Source of the DNA: Triangularia verruculosa
Taxonomy: Eukaryota > Ascomycota > Sordariomycetes > Sordariales > Podosporaceae
Direction: 5' to 3'
Length of the DNA stretch: 38,401 nucleotides
Assembly (NCBI GenBank): GCA_033296885.1
Contig: MU864075.1
Location: 1 to 38,401, forward strand
This document shows, piece after piece, positions 11,527 through 22,083 of the stretch (position 1 is its first letter; every line of letters begins with the position of its first letter). The notes below the pieces were generated by a model. It saw only the letters and a program-made list of their open reading frames with translations. It searched no databases and was not told the origin of the DNA. Position numbers and translations under genes: made by a program.

Positions 11527-13449
11527 TTACCAAGTAAAACTCTCCTCCACAAAATCCACCACCGTCCCCTGCCCCTGCAATCCTCTAACCGCCCCCCTCA
11601 CATCATCCCCCAAGCCCCCCGGCCCGCATACACTCACCACCATCGCCCCCATCTGCTCGTCCTGTTCCTTAGCCAGGAGCGTCACCACGTTCGGTCTGCC
11701 GGGCAGCTTTTGCACAGTCCCGCTCGTGCTCAGCACATTCAGCGACATCGCCGTCTTTGGCCTCGTCACGAAGATCTTGATCCGGAGAATCTCTTGCCTG
11801 CTTGGCAGGCAAAGGATCTGCTCCATGTAGGGGTGTATCCATTCCAAGACCTCATGGTCGCGGACGATCCAGACTAGGGTGATCCGGCGGGTGGCGGCGG
11901 TGCGGTTGTTACATCCGTTGATCAAGTGCCTGATGTAGGAGAGCTGATGGGTGATTCCCGTTGCGCCGGCAAACAAGACGACGTGGCCGTAGGAGTCGAA
12001 GCTGTGGTGGCCGGCGTAGGGGCCCTCGAAGGCTGCTCTTAGTGTGAGAGCTCCCAAAGGCGAGGACCGGGCAGAGTTGTAGAGCTGGCGGGTGAAGCCG
12101 GTGTGGGCGCCGATGATGAATGAGACGGTGGTGGAGATAGGTTTTGTTCCGGGGGGGGATTTTTCTTCGGTAGAAGAAGAGCGGGAGTAGAGAGGGAGGG
12201 TGGAGGGGGAGTATTTGTGCTCGAACCAAGCAATGGAAAACGGGTGGTTCTCCCAGGGCTGGAGGCCGGCGAAGCGGAGGTAGGCGTGCTGGCCGGGCTT
12301 GACGGCAATGTGCCGGGGAAGGTGCATGGTCACCCTGCAGGCATCGCCGGGCATGGGCTCGACGGTTGCGGTGGTGTATCCTCTAGAAGACCGATTGGCG
12401 TAGGCTAGGCGGATGACGCGAGCGAAGCGCTCAGCGCCCCAGAGGACGAAGATAGCGAGGACCCAGGGGATTTGAGGGAGACCGCCGTGGACGGTGGCGG
12501 AGACGCAGTGGATCCAGGTGCAGATGAAGGCTACCAGGGCGAGAATGATGTGGGTGTTGAGGAAGGACTCGTAAAAGGCGTGACGGACTGGCGAGGGGGA
12601 CAGGACGAGGATGACGAACATTGCGACCACGCCGACTGTCCCGGAGCCGATGAACCGGTCGTAGACAATTTTATGCTTGACGCCCTCCCAGCCGTCGTCA
12701 GCTACTTGGACGACGGCCCAGGCGATGAAGTGGACCAACACCTCAAAGACGGACATGCGACCCATCCAGCGATGGAGGAGGTTGTAGGTGTCGAAGCTGA
12801 TGTTGAGGAGACCGATAAGAGGGTTGTTGCGGCCAGCAAAAATGATCAGGGGGATCATGTTGACGACTGAGAGAGTGCCTGATCGACCGCGAATTTCAGC
12901 GCAGAGGGCGTACTTGTTCTTTTGTTGCCAGTCAAGAACAAACATGTATGCGATGTTGCTACCCAGGTATACAGAGAGGACCACTGCTTGAAGTCTTGAT
13001 GGGAGAGTGCCCATGTTGACAGCGCTGGACAGTTGGATCTCGCGGTTGTGCCTCTTCTTCCATAACGGTGCGTAGATGAGTGACCTTTTGAGACTGGGCA
13101 TCCAACTCCATTGCCTGATTTTCCAAAAGTTTTGCTGCCTCCCCTTCAGGTTCATGGCCGAAACCAGTCGTAGCTTTGCCCACGCCAGCTGCCCTATTCT
13201 GACAACCAGTATTATCATTCCCAGCCCGCCCAATGTCCACCAGAGGATGTCTGTAAAGAGCATATTGTTTGGTTGGTTGACGCCATTGAGGCCTGTGTTA
13301 TAGGGAGCAATGGTTGGATTTGATATTGGTACTGCTTGGGTATTTGTGACCGAGGGTGTCGTATCTCGTTGGTTAAGTAGTACGTCCGGGAAAGTGATGT
13401 CTGGATCAGCGATCCCGAGCCGAAGATGGTCCATCCTGGGACCGCGCAT
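11527..13449 (-). CDS. Ferric reductase transmembrane protein (FRE family, compact form)
   Basis: Predicted plasma-membrane flavocytochrome that passes electrons from NADPH through FAD and two hemes to reduce Fe(III) (or Cu(II)) outside the cell for uptake. It is a single 640-codon exon, the usual family size. A first membrane span lies near residues 63-88. The bis-heme histidines are H226/H240 (in HRWMGR...HFIAW) and H300/H314, each pair 13 residues apart as in Fre1. FAD-binding HPFSI is at 402-406, then GPYAG (476-480), the NADPH loop GATGIT (495-500), CGPGGL (608-613) and the terminal FVEESFTW typical of metalloreductases. No cleavable signal peptide is evident. The ATG at 13449 is used; a second Met at residue 6 is an alternative. 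No ferroxidase or permease gene is adjacent. An NADPH oxidase is less likely given length and C-terminus. Confidence 0.92.
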   Translation of the reverse strand: MRGPRMDHLRLGIADPDITFPDVLLNQRDTTPSVTNTQAVPISNPTIAPYNTGLNGVNQPNNMLFTDILWWTLGGLGMIILVVRIGQLAWAKLRLVSAMNLKGRQQNFWKIRQWSWMPSLKRSLIYAPLWKKRHNREIQLSSAVNMGTLPSRLQAVVLSVYLGSNIAYMFVLDWQQKNKYALCAEIRGRSGTLSVVNMIPLIIFAGRNNPLIGLLNISFDTYNLLHRWMGRMSVFEVLVHFIAWAVVQVADDGWEGVKHKIVYDRFIGSGTVGVVAMFVILVLSPSPVRHAFYESFLNTHIILALVAFICTWIHCVSATVHGGLPQIPWVLAIFVLWGAERFARVIRLAYANRSSRGYTTATVEPMPGDACRVTMHLPRHIAVKPGQHAYLRFAGLQPWENHPFSIAWFEHKYSPSTLPLYSRSSSTEEKSPPGTKPISTTVSFIIGAHTGFTRQLYNSARSSPLGALTLRAAFEGPYAGHHSFDSYGHVVLFAGATGITHQLSYIRHLINGCNNRTAATRRITLVWIVRDHEVLEWIHPYMEQILCLPSRQEILRIKIFVTRPKTAMSLNVLSTSGTVQKLPGRPNVVTLLAKEQDEQMGAMVVSVCGPGGLGDDVRGAVRGLQGQGTVVDFVEESFTW

Positions 13450-16400
13450 CTTGATGATTGTGTGCTGAAAGGGAAATTTGAAACAAAATCGAAAAAGTCG
13501 AAGTGGTCGTGGTCGTCAATCGGGTCTGGGGTTGCACGAAAGGGCCAGTAAATTTTTCTTTTCCAGAGATCTGGTGTCACTGGACCGCAGTGGGTGAATC
13601 CGTCGTTGGAAATTAGAGGTTAGGCCGCATACATTGCTATTGTATGGCCAACAATAGAAAGGGGGGGAAACAACAGAAGCTCCCCTGGCCTCGTGTGTGC
13701 TCGCTGCTCCGCAACAAGGAACAGATCACCGGTGGACAAGCAACCTCCAGCAAGGATTGGGTGCCGTGTTTTGATCAACGGAGCTTTGGCCAGGATCGTC
13801 AGGTCGAGAATTAAACCGTTGGTGAAGCGGTTGTTGACTTGGCGCAAAACCGCTCGTCGAAAGCTGGAGATCGGCTAAAATCGACCAAGTCTCACCAAAC
13901 TTTAGTTCCCAGACGAGCAGATATTCTTGGTAGTCGCAACGGCTTTTTGGGAGCCGAGGCTAGAGATTCGTCGGTTTGTTTCGCAACGTCGGATAATCGT
14001 GTGATGACTGTTGTGTACTGGGAGACAGTGGCAAAGACGGGGAGGTGAATGACCAAGTCCTGCGCCGACTGCAGTATTGTCGTCGAGAAAGATGGAATGT
14101 TGTTGGCCCCAAAGTCGAACAATACAAGATGCCCGCCAGGTCCAAGTGAATGCGTCTTGTTGGCCTGCACAAGCAAACTAGTCCCACTTGTTCAACACAG
14201 TGGGTATAAAAAGACGAAAGAAAGTTCAAACGTTGAAAGCGGTGTGATGAATGTATGCGAGAGCTCCAAGGGATTTAGGTCGAACAACCGATATTAGGAA
14301 ACCAGGATCCTCAAATTCGTGGGGAGATCGTTCAAACGAAGGGAAGCGGGTGAGGTGAAAAGAGAGAAATATCGTCCGGTTCCAACTGCGAAATGCCGCC
14401 CTTTTCTCTCTCAAGTCGTCCCTCACACAATAACACAGACAGCCAGACACAGTCCGACTTTGACCCGTCTGCCAAGTGATCGCTGAAGCACCGGGCTAAA
14501 AGACAAACTAGGATGGTTCCGATAGAAGGAATGGGAAGCCGGTGAATAGAGCGGGCTGATGGTAAGGAGATGATGGTTCTAATAAGGAAGGAAACTAAGA
14601 AAAGAGGAAACCATCGTGGCAGCGCCGGACTCACTTGACGGCAGCCTCCGAGATATGTACGGGATCTATGTGCGTGATGTGATGTGGCCCACCTGCCATC
14701 TCGCATCTTGCCCCTGAATGAGCCGCAGAGGCGAGCAAGACAAAAAGGAACATGTTTTTGCGGCGCAACCAGCCCATTCTGGCTGACAGAACTTTGGGCA
14801 AACATCCGTCATCCAACCGGGCCTCCGGGATGCAATCCCAACGCTCCCACCCAGCGTGGGGTCCCCGGAGTTCCTTGCCACTCGCACCCTATCAAGACCA
14901 GGCGAACGACCTACATCCAGACCGAGTGGACATATTCATGGCCTGCTGGTGGAATTAGTTGGTGTTGCCCAGGGGGAGGGCGCAGAGCCAAGACATAGCG
15001 ACCAGGTCGTCGGTGTCTTGCTCAGAGCCATTTGATAGGGTGCGGGGCCGCAGCAACAGATTCAGAAGTCGATGCAGCTAAGCCATTCCTAGCTCGCGAT
15101 TGGTCCAATGTTTTCCAGGGCGTTTCTCAAACCCCTGCCCAGCAATCCGCCCCGCCAAGAAAACAGGTGGATAAACCGCCAAGACACCAGCCCTGTATCA
15201 CTGCCCAAGTCATAAGAGAATACGGAGTACGGCTGGGAAAGTAAAGGATGGTTGTTCTGTCAATTTGAGACGCCCAAGATCTCTTGTGAAGCTGTCGCGG
15301 CCCGGTTTCCCAGTGATCAAATATTCTCCGACTTGACTCTTACCACGTCTCTTGCCATCCCGTCGCTCACCGCGGAACGAGAGGATCATCGTTCCACAGG
15401 CCTCCCTACTTTTGCATCCCTGTGCCACTGGCAGAGAGTTTGGGCCAGCGACAGACCGGGCTGCGGGCTTAGGCAGGTACACCGGGAATCCCCATTCGCT
15501 ATAAACCAAAGACTTGGACTCGTCAAAGAGACGGGGTGACAGAGGTTGGTGATGGACCGTACCTAGCGTGCGAGGCCGGTGGTGTTGTGGCTGAGGGCGC
15601 CATTTTTCAACATCATGCATTTGGACCAAACACCCGTCGCTACTAGAGCACCATCGTTCCGACTGGAATGTGTCCTTCTTTGGAGCGGAACACCCTCATC
15701 CATAAGATCTAGAAGGGCACAAGTCTGTGGCATGTTTGTGGCGGAAGTTGTCGAGCACGTTTGAGGTCGATCAACCGGGCAAGTTAAACTCTGCGTCGTC
15801 CAACACTCCAAGGAGACTCCGCGCCGGCACCTTTTTGGATACGGAACCAAAACATAGGACAGCACGCAGTTCAACAGTGCGATCGAGATATTTTCGATCA
15901 AGCAGAAGGCTTGGGCGCGATCCCTCGGCACTCGCTTCGATCTTTGGTAGGTGGCACAAGGATCAAACCGAGGTCTGTTATTACTGTCTACGCGTTGCTG
16001 TGGCTCACGGGTCGCGGAGATGAAAGCGCAACCAGAACATGTCTCGTTACACGTTGACGTTGTGGATTTCCATGGTGGCAAGGTCATTATGTTCTTTCTC
16101 AATGCTCAACAGCTCAAAACGGGATGGTTTGGAGTACGGGACTATGTCCCAGAAGCTAGCAGTCTCAGTGATCGCCTAGCAGGCAGTTCTGAAGGCCAAG
16201 TTCATCTCAACTTCTCATCACGACCATGCCCCGGGAGGACCACGAAAGTGGCCATGCCTTCGATCTAGACCTGCCACTTGGAAAGGCTGTGCTTTGATTA
16301 GGGAACATATCTCCAGTCCAGAGGCTTGGCTAGCTCATATTTGCCAAGAAAGGCGACAACAATGACGGTTGCCGTTGAACATTTAGACTTGATGATCATC

Positions 16401-16966
16401 GCGCTCAATAATCGAAGTCTGTGCTGTTGCTATGGCATTGTTAGAAATGATGCTTCTCTTGCCGGACATATCGGTCTACGAGGGTAACCAAGTAGGCGGC
16501 ATCTGGCTCTGAGATCGTTATTGGTCTCGTTTCAAAAGCCCCCAGGAATGAGAGTTCCAGAATTTGTCGCGCCAGTCACCGTGAAATCCCGATCAATGTT
16601 CAGCAAAAATGAATAACTCGTTGGACGACTCTCAATCTCCTGATCATGATGAGCTCTGTGATGTTGAGATAAAGTTGATAAGGCCCAAGCGTCTTCATCC
16701 CACCTCTACCCCAAGCCCACAGTGCCAACACCGTGCCCAACGCACCGTAATCCCGTCATCGCATTGGCCGGAAATTCCCGCCAGAAAGCAAAGCCGGAAT
16801 TGAGATGCCAAGCCCAAACCGGGAACAGCATCACAAGTAAATCGATTGCGCCGACGACGACGAGCTCGCCAAAAACCCTCGAGGGACCTTGATCACACCC
16901 CCCTTTCCGGACAACTTTGCTTCGGTACTTGTGCGCCGCCCCCGTACATCCAGACAATCCCTCACA
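13450..16966. other. 3.5-kb intergenic gap between divergent genes
   Basis: The gap separates the ferric reductase start (leftward) from the Mic19 start (rightward). It should contain both promoters but is much longer than needed. I found no confident gene. It holds a plus-strand TATA-like element (14205-14213), a small minus-strand frame with a signal-peptide-like start (14777-14631), and overlapping frames on both strands at 15.56-16.27 kb without domains or coding bias. A small unrecognised gene or noncoding RNA cannot be excluded. Confidence 0.5.
14205..14213 (+). promoter_or_regulatory. TATAAAAAG element
   Basis: TATA-box match in plus orientation within the 3.5-kb gap. No recognisable gene follows closely on the plus strand; the next ATG near 14248 opens only a short frame. 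Function is uncertain. Confidence 0.25.
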
Positions 16967-17606
16967 ATGGGCTCGAGCTCGTCCAAGCCAGCGGCTACCG
17001 CTCCCCAAACCTGGAAGGGGTATGTCTCTCTCTTTCTTCTGCTTCCTTAGCTTCAAGAGCTCCCAATAGCTAATATATATTCTACCAAACAGCCCCGGCT
17101 CAACAGGTCTCTCCACCGAGTTCGTCCAGCACCTCCAATCCAGCCCCGAGGTAAGTTATCCTTCCAGCACTCTTGCTTCAAACCAACTAAACTTCTGTTC
17201 TTAAAAAATAAAGACCGACGCGTCCCGCCTCCAAGCCATCGAGCTCGAAATCCAAGCCCGCGTCGCCGCCGAGCTCAAGCGCCTCCGCGACCAAGAATCC
17301 GAAGCCCTCCGCACCGCCCAAGCCAAGCTCGCCGAGACCGTCCCGGCCGCCGAAGATGACGACTCTTCCTCCTCCAAGACTTCGTTCACTGTATCAAAGG
17401 AGGTCCAGGCTCTCCAGAAGAAGCTCGAGGAGCGCAAGAAGATCCGCTCTCAGCTGCCAGAGAGTCTTGAGAATGCCAGGTCCGAGGTGGTGAGATGTTT
17501 GAGAGAGAACGACAGGCGGCCGCTGGACTGCTGGAGGGAGGTGGAGGCTTTCAAGGAGGAGGTCAGGAGGGTGGAGAAGGGATGGGTTGAGAAGGTTGTG
17601 AGCTGA
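16967..17606 (+). CDS. MIC19: MICOS complex subunit Mic19 (CHCH-domain protein, Aim13-like)
   Basis: A peripheral inner-membrane protein that links Mic60 into the MICOS complex and helps keep cristae junctions. Three exons: 16967-17019, 17093-17150 and 17214-17606 (introns 73 and 63 nt), giving 167 aa, the size of fungal Mic19. The N-terminus MGSSSSKP is a good N-myristoylation signal (G2, S6, K7). Residues about 38-125 are charged and helical, likely coiled coil, with a short acidic/serine linker at 84-93. The C-terminal CHCH segment CLRENDRRPLDC places cysteines at 132 and 143 (CX10C), as in Mic19/CHCHD3, followed by WREVEAFKEEVRRVE. Only one cysteine pair is present, consistent with fungal members. 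It is convergent with TYW3, 311 bp away. Confidence 0.88.
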
Positions 17607-17917
17607 GAGATAGACAGGAATAGGGGAGAGGGAATGAAAAATCTGAAGAAGACGGCAAGGGTGTGCTGATAAGAGGGATTAAAGGCAAGGCGACGAAGAC
17701 AAGCTACCTAGAGCTGGCTTCAAGGGTGCTGGCCAAGCATGTGGTGGTGGTAACAATTGTATCATAAAGGGTGTGCGCAGGGCTGGTTGAGATGATCACT
17801 CGGTCGGCTTAAAAAAGAATATCTATAGACAATGGACTGGAAAGCGGGCAAGCAGGCGTTCAATTCTCCACACCACAAGCCTGGAGACGAAGAGAACGTG
17901 CTGGGTATGTTGATTTA
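17607..17917. other. Convergent 3' intergenic spacer (MIC19/TYW3)
   Basis: A 311-bp spacer between two stop codons facing each other. It presumably holds both 3' untranslated regions and terminators. No gene is visible. Confidence 0.6.
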
Positions 17918-18950
17918 TTAAAGGACCTCTGGTGGCTCGAGTATCACCTGCGCAGTACTTGGCTCAGTGTCAGCTATCCCGGCCGCCTCCGCCTCTTTCT
18001 GTCTCTGCATCTCCTCCTTCCTCTTCAAGCCCTCCAGCCGTTTTCTCTCCCTTCTTGCCTCTGCATCCTCCCATCCTTCTTTTGCCTTTGGTTTCTCTTC
18101 AAACGCACTTTTGAGCGCCTCCTTAAACCTGGCGATACGTTTCTCATTCTCCTTGAACAGCTTCTCGCTATTGGCCACCACCCTCTTCAAGTACCCAGAA
18201 CTGACCACCGCCCTCCTCACGCCGTCACTGCCCTCAACCCCAATCAAGCTCTCAAAACTCAGTCCCATCGATCTGATCGCGACAATTGGGTGATGATCAT
18301 CATCCTGGCGACTGAGCAAGCTCACAGCACCAGCCTCTCGAAAACCAGCTTCCATCCCCGCTTGAATCACCCTCTGAGCATGCCCATGCGAGGCAGTCAA
18401 AATATGCAGAATCTTATCTTGTGTCAGCCCCATCCACCCCTTCAATCAAAACCATCTTCTGGGGGGGGGGGGGGGCGAGTAACAATACCATAGGCTCAAA
18501 CTTGAAATGTACCATCCTCCCCTCTTCCCCATCCTCCCCCTTCCCATCCTCCCATTGTCGCAACCCAAACAACTCCTCCAAACTCCCCTGGAAAGGAAGC
18601 GTAGAGATGGGATCGTGGCTCACAAAAAGCCACTCCCCCCCTCCCTTTCCACCCGCGGCTGAACTCCTCACATTGTTCCTCTCATCTTCTTCACTGGTCG
18701 TGATGGTGGCGGTTTTGGACGGCCCCTCGAGGTATACGCTCACCCTCCCCGCGCAACTGCTCGTCGTCACTAGTCCTTCCCGAGTGTTGAGTTCATCGAT
18801 CAGATCACGAATCCCCACATCGACGGACCCCTTCGGTGAGAGGTCGGTGTACTCTTCGTCTGGGACTGCCAGTGCAGACAGGATTTTGAACTTTCGGTGG
18901 TTGAAGGTTTGTGAGGGAGTTGGCAGGTGTGGTCTGGGTTGTTTTGACAT
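17918..18950 (-). CDS. TYW3: tRNA wybutosine-synthesizing protein 3 (tRNA-Phe N4-methyltransferase)
   Basis: SAM-dependent methyltransferase acting on the tricyclic base at position 37 of tRNA-Phe (yW-86 to yW-72) in wybutosine synthesis. Two exons, 18950-18489 and 18412-17918, are joined by a 76-nt intron (donor GTATTG, acceptor GATAAG), giving 318 aa. The join restores FEPM-ILHILTASHGHAQ, a conserved TYW3 core. Other marks are an early LSPKGSVD, TTSSCAGR at 62-69 and WLFVSHD before the intron. The C-terminal 90 residues are lysine/glutamate-rich and probably helical. The intron contains a C15 run (18461-18475) that can make the gene look frameshifted; it is not. The start codon is directly preceded by a run of 14 A in the transcript. 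This looks like the stand-alone TYW3, not fused to TYW2 or TYW4. Confidence 0.92.
18461..18475. repeat. G15 homopolymer (C15 inside the TYW3 intron)
   Basis: Fifteen consecutive G on the plus strand. It lies inside the TYW3 intron, where length slippage would not alter the protein. It is the same kind of run that ends the window on both sides. Confidence 0.9.
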
Positions 18951-18964
18951 TTTTTTTTTTTTTT
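18951..18964 (-). promoter_or_regulatory. Poly(A) leader abutting the TYW3 start codon
   Basis: T14 on the plus strand gives A14 in the TYW3 transcript, directly touching the AUG. A-rich pre-AUG leaders can recruit poly(A)-binding protein and alter initiation in yeast; an effect here is inferred. Confidence 0.5.
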
Positions 18965-19510
18965 GAGATTTTCGAAAGATTTGCTCAAATGTGATATGTC
19001 ATGTGGCGGTAAGGATGGAGATGGAGATGGAGATAAAGTGAAAGGTTGAACATGAGGGTCAAAAAGAAGTGGGTCACGTGCAGCAGGAACTTAAAAAGGT
19101 TGAGGTTGAGGTTGACGACAACCCCTTAACCGCTATCTTTTTCAGCCATCAAGCTTGACAGGACAGATGATACTCGATTCACGTCGACAAGGCCTGGTCT
19201 TAGACATGATAGGGGATCTTCACATCTCCCAGCCAAAAAAAAGACACATAATCAGAGTTCAAAATGTACAGGTCAAACCTGTCTCTTTCCTTTCCTCTAC
19301 CTAAAACCACAAGCAAAAGGGTATAATATACTGTCTTCCTCCCCTATGCCCCCTCTATCGCTGTCTCCTTCCCCCCACCAACTTTCTCCTTGCTTTACTC
19401 CAACAATCCAGACCTCTCTCCTCCAAAAGAGCATCCAAACAACCCGCTCTTCCAAAAGAAAATAAAATCGAAAAGAAAAACAGACATTACGTACAGAAAA
19501 CATGACTTTG

Positions 19511-19570
19511 AGTGTGTTTGTGTGTGCGTGTGTGCGGTTGCGTGTGCATGTGGTGTATATGTACGTTGTT
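19511..19570 (+). repeat. GT-rich imperfect microsatellite
   Basis: Interrupted GTGTGT/GTGCGT repeats with occasional TTG and GCATG interruptions, in the ERF2 3' flank. Confidence 0.75.
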
Positions 19571-19873
19571 TGGTGTACACTTTCTCTCAACTCTTGATCT
19601 TTTTATCATCAAAGTCCGAAAAAATAAAAACAAAACACCCAACCACCTCTTTCATCTTACAGAGACAATATTGTGAACGCCGCCGCTTTGTGTGTATGTG
19701 TATGTAGTCGGAAAGATATGTCGTGTAAAACAGAAAAAGAAACATCATGAGACTTGCGCAGTTAACAGCCGTGGACAGAACGTCAAAAATAGTGTAAAAC
19801 ATGTCGAAGAGAAACTGAGAAACAGGTACAGGCAAGTACAATCGGTGGAAGAGTGTGGTTTCTTGGTGCCGGG

Positions 19874-19889
19874 AAAAAAAAAAAAAAAA
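19874..19889 (+). repeat. A16 homopolymer
   Basis: Sixteen consecutive A in the 3' flank of ERF2 (T16 in the ERF2 transcript direction). Confidence 0.9.
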
Positions 19890-19967
19890 GAAAAGTCAAA
19901 AGATCGGATGTACGGTAGTAGCACAAAGACTCAGGGCGAGCCTTGGTGTGGTGGGTTTATGTTGTGT

Positions 19968-22083
19968 TCAGTTTGGTGGTTGTTGTGGCGCGAGTCCACT
20001 CTCCAGGTCATGCTGAGGCCTTAGTTGTCTCGGTCCTTGAAAGCCCGTTTGTTGAAAATGAGGTGAATTCTTCACATCTTGCATCTCCATTCCTTCCTTC
20101 GAGTCGATGCCGCCCTCGTTTTTAGCCGGAGAAGTTTTGCGAGCTTTCTTCACCCTCTTGGCCGGTGCCAATCTCTGGTCGCCCTCGAACCACGAGTACC
20201 GAAATTGGTAGTATGTTGGCGGCCTTGGCCTGCACAGCACCACGAACCAGTTCCTGAACCAGCTTGCCTGGGTATAAGCCCTGAACCGTTCGGCCTTGAT
20301 AAACTTGGACGAATTGAGATATTCGCGCGTGGTTTCTCCCCTTGCTATCAAGAAAATGTGGTATCCCGTCAAAGCGGCTGGGTATAGGAAAGCGATGAGC
20401 CCGTAGATGACCATGGCGAACGGCACGCGGAAATGCGAGATGGCGGCGTTCAAACTGATTTTCTGTTGGTGCTGATATGTCAAGATTTGCGCCAAAGATG
20501 CCCCAGACAGGTAGAGGCCGAGTAGGGTAGCGGTAAAGATAAAGGTGAAGAAGTAGCGGTAGTTGCGGCGGCCCACACAGTTGTTGAGCCAGAGGCAGTG
20601 GTGGTCCTGGGTCTCGACACAGTTGTCGCAGAGACGACAGTGGTGGGCTCGTGGTGGACGCCACATTTGGCATGTCTTGCAATACTTGCAGGGTACCTCC
20701 ATCGCAGCAGCCGACTTCTCAGCGGATTTGATGAGGACCCATTCAGTTGTTGGTGGTCCCGGTCTCCATGGGTTGTCGTTGTCCGAAGGCGGGAACCGGT
20801 GCAGGTTGCGTGGGAGAATCTATGTCAACAGTCAGCAGGTGCCCACATGTAACAGACAATTTCAATCAGCCTACCCCAGGGTCCGTGGCGGATGCATGGC
20901 AAAAAGAAGACACGCAGAGGTAGTAGAGATAGGCGAAGGTGATGGGTATCGCTGGTGAAACATTGTGCCATATCCAAGGTGCCGAGAATACCAAAAACAA
21001 AATGCCAGGAATGACAACTAACGACCCTGTCGCGATGTTGACTGGTCTATCTCTCGCGTTTTGTAACCGGCCTCCGAAAAAGAAAATGGTGTTGCCCTGG
21101 AAGTACTGGTAATTGCGGCCCAGCTTCTTCTCAGCCCTTTCCTTTTTGGACGGGTGGTCGTCGTCCCTGCTCTCAGGTGGGAGCTGTGGTGACGAGGCTA
21201 CCGAGTCCAACTTCTCGCCCCCTTGCATTTCTCGATTGCTGTGGCCAGAATCGTTTCTTGGCACAAGAAAGTTGGATCGGAGTGATCGAGGTGTGCGCAC
21301 TGGTGTTGGGATAGATAGTCCAGCTTTGTTGTAGGCTTTGCTCATGTCCAGGGTAAGATTTCTCGCATCTCCAGGTTTTCTCTGCAACGGTCGGACGCTA
21401 TCCGAAAAGCTCGAGGTAGCATGATGCCCTGTTGGACTCGTATTGGCTGTCCTCCTGTCATACATATCCTGCTCGGTGAACTCTGTCCCCCTCGAGGGCG
21501 GCGGTCGCATTTCCCCTTCGTCAACGGACTGTCCCACTACTTTGGCGCCAGGAGCCGAATTGACACTGTCTCGCGCCGGGTTATGGGGATCTTCTTGAGA
21601 TGTAAATTGCCGGTTCATTGTTGTCGGTCTCGCGAATCCTCTCTGCGCTTGCAATTTCTGTGAACTCATCGGACGAAAGAAGGCATGCGAGGTCAAAGAC
21701 GGAACATGGCTCCTAGCTGTCGAACTTGGTGGGCGAACTCCCTGCGATGTGCTGCTAATGCTTCCAGTCCCGCTCCCCCGTTTCCCAGCCAGCCCCTGAC
21801 GCAAAGGGGTTCCTGAACTCCACGGGGGTCTCCCAGACGCCCCTGTCCTCGCTGTTCCTGGACGAGAACTTAGGTCCGAATAGAAAGCGCTCCTCCTCTT
21901 CCCTCCGGCGCCACGGTGCGCTTCTGTGTCTCCGCCGTCATCCGTCATGATATCGGTCATCCGCGAGGAAATTATGCTCGGGGGACCAGGCACTTCGGAT
22001 CGGCCTGGAAACTGGGGAAAGCTATCATCATCAATGGTGCTAGTAGGAGAGAGAGCCCTCGGCGCTCCCTCTCCGGATGCCAT
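19968..22083 (-). CDS. ERF2: DHHC palmitoyltransferase, Erf2 family
   Basis: Membrane S-acyltransferase (Golgi/ER) that palmitoylates Ras-type and other proteins, in yeast together with Erf4/Shr5. Two exons, 22083-20875 and 20819-19968, with a 55-nt intron; the junction reads ATDPG-ILPRNLHRF as in the family. The product is 686 aa, much longer than yeast Erf2 (about 360) because of a roughly 320-residue Ser/Pro/Arg-rich disordered N-terminus, common in filamentous fungi. Two membrane spans follow (about 345-400), then the zinc-finger cysteine-rich domain with CKTCQMWRPPRAHHC and the catalytic DHHC at 475-478, two more spans, and the TTxE motif (TTRE, 566-569). The C-terminal tail is charged and proline-rich. 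The first in-frame ATG is at 22083; there is no ATG in the 13 open codons before it. No ERF4 partner is visible in the window. Confidence 0.93.

Larger units (their letters stand above)
18965..19967. other. Intergenic between TYW3 start and ERF2 stop
   Basis: It contains the TYW3 promoter on the left and the ERF2 3' flank on the right. A GT-rich microsatellite lies at about 19511-19570 and an A16 run at 19874-19889. No domain-bearing frame was found. Confidence 0.55.

Noticed and set aside
15563..16268. Overlapping frames of 98-179 codons on both strands in the 3.5-kb gap
   Set aside because: No domain, no coding bias, several cross-strand overlaps and no splice structure joining them.
18413..18488. 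Apparent frameshift/pseudogene in TYW3 at the C15 run
   Set aside because: A GT-AG intron (GTATTG...GATAAG) removes the run and joins FEPM to ILHILTASHGHAQ, the conserved TYW3 sequence.
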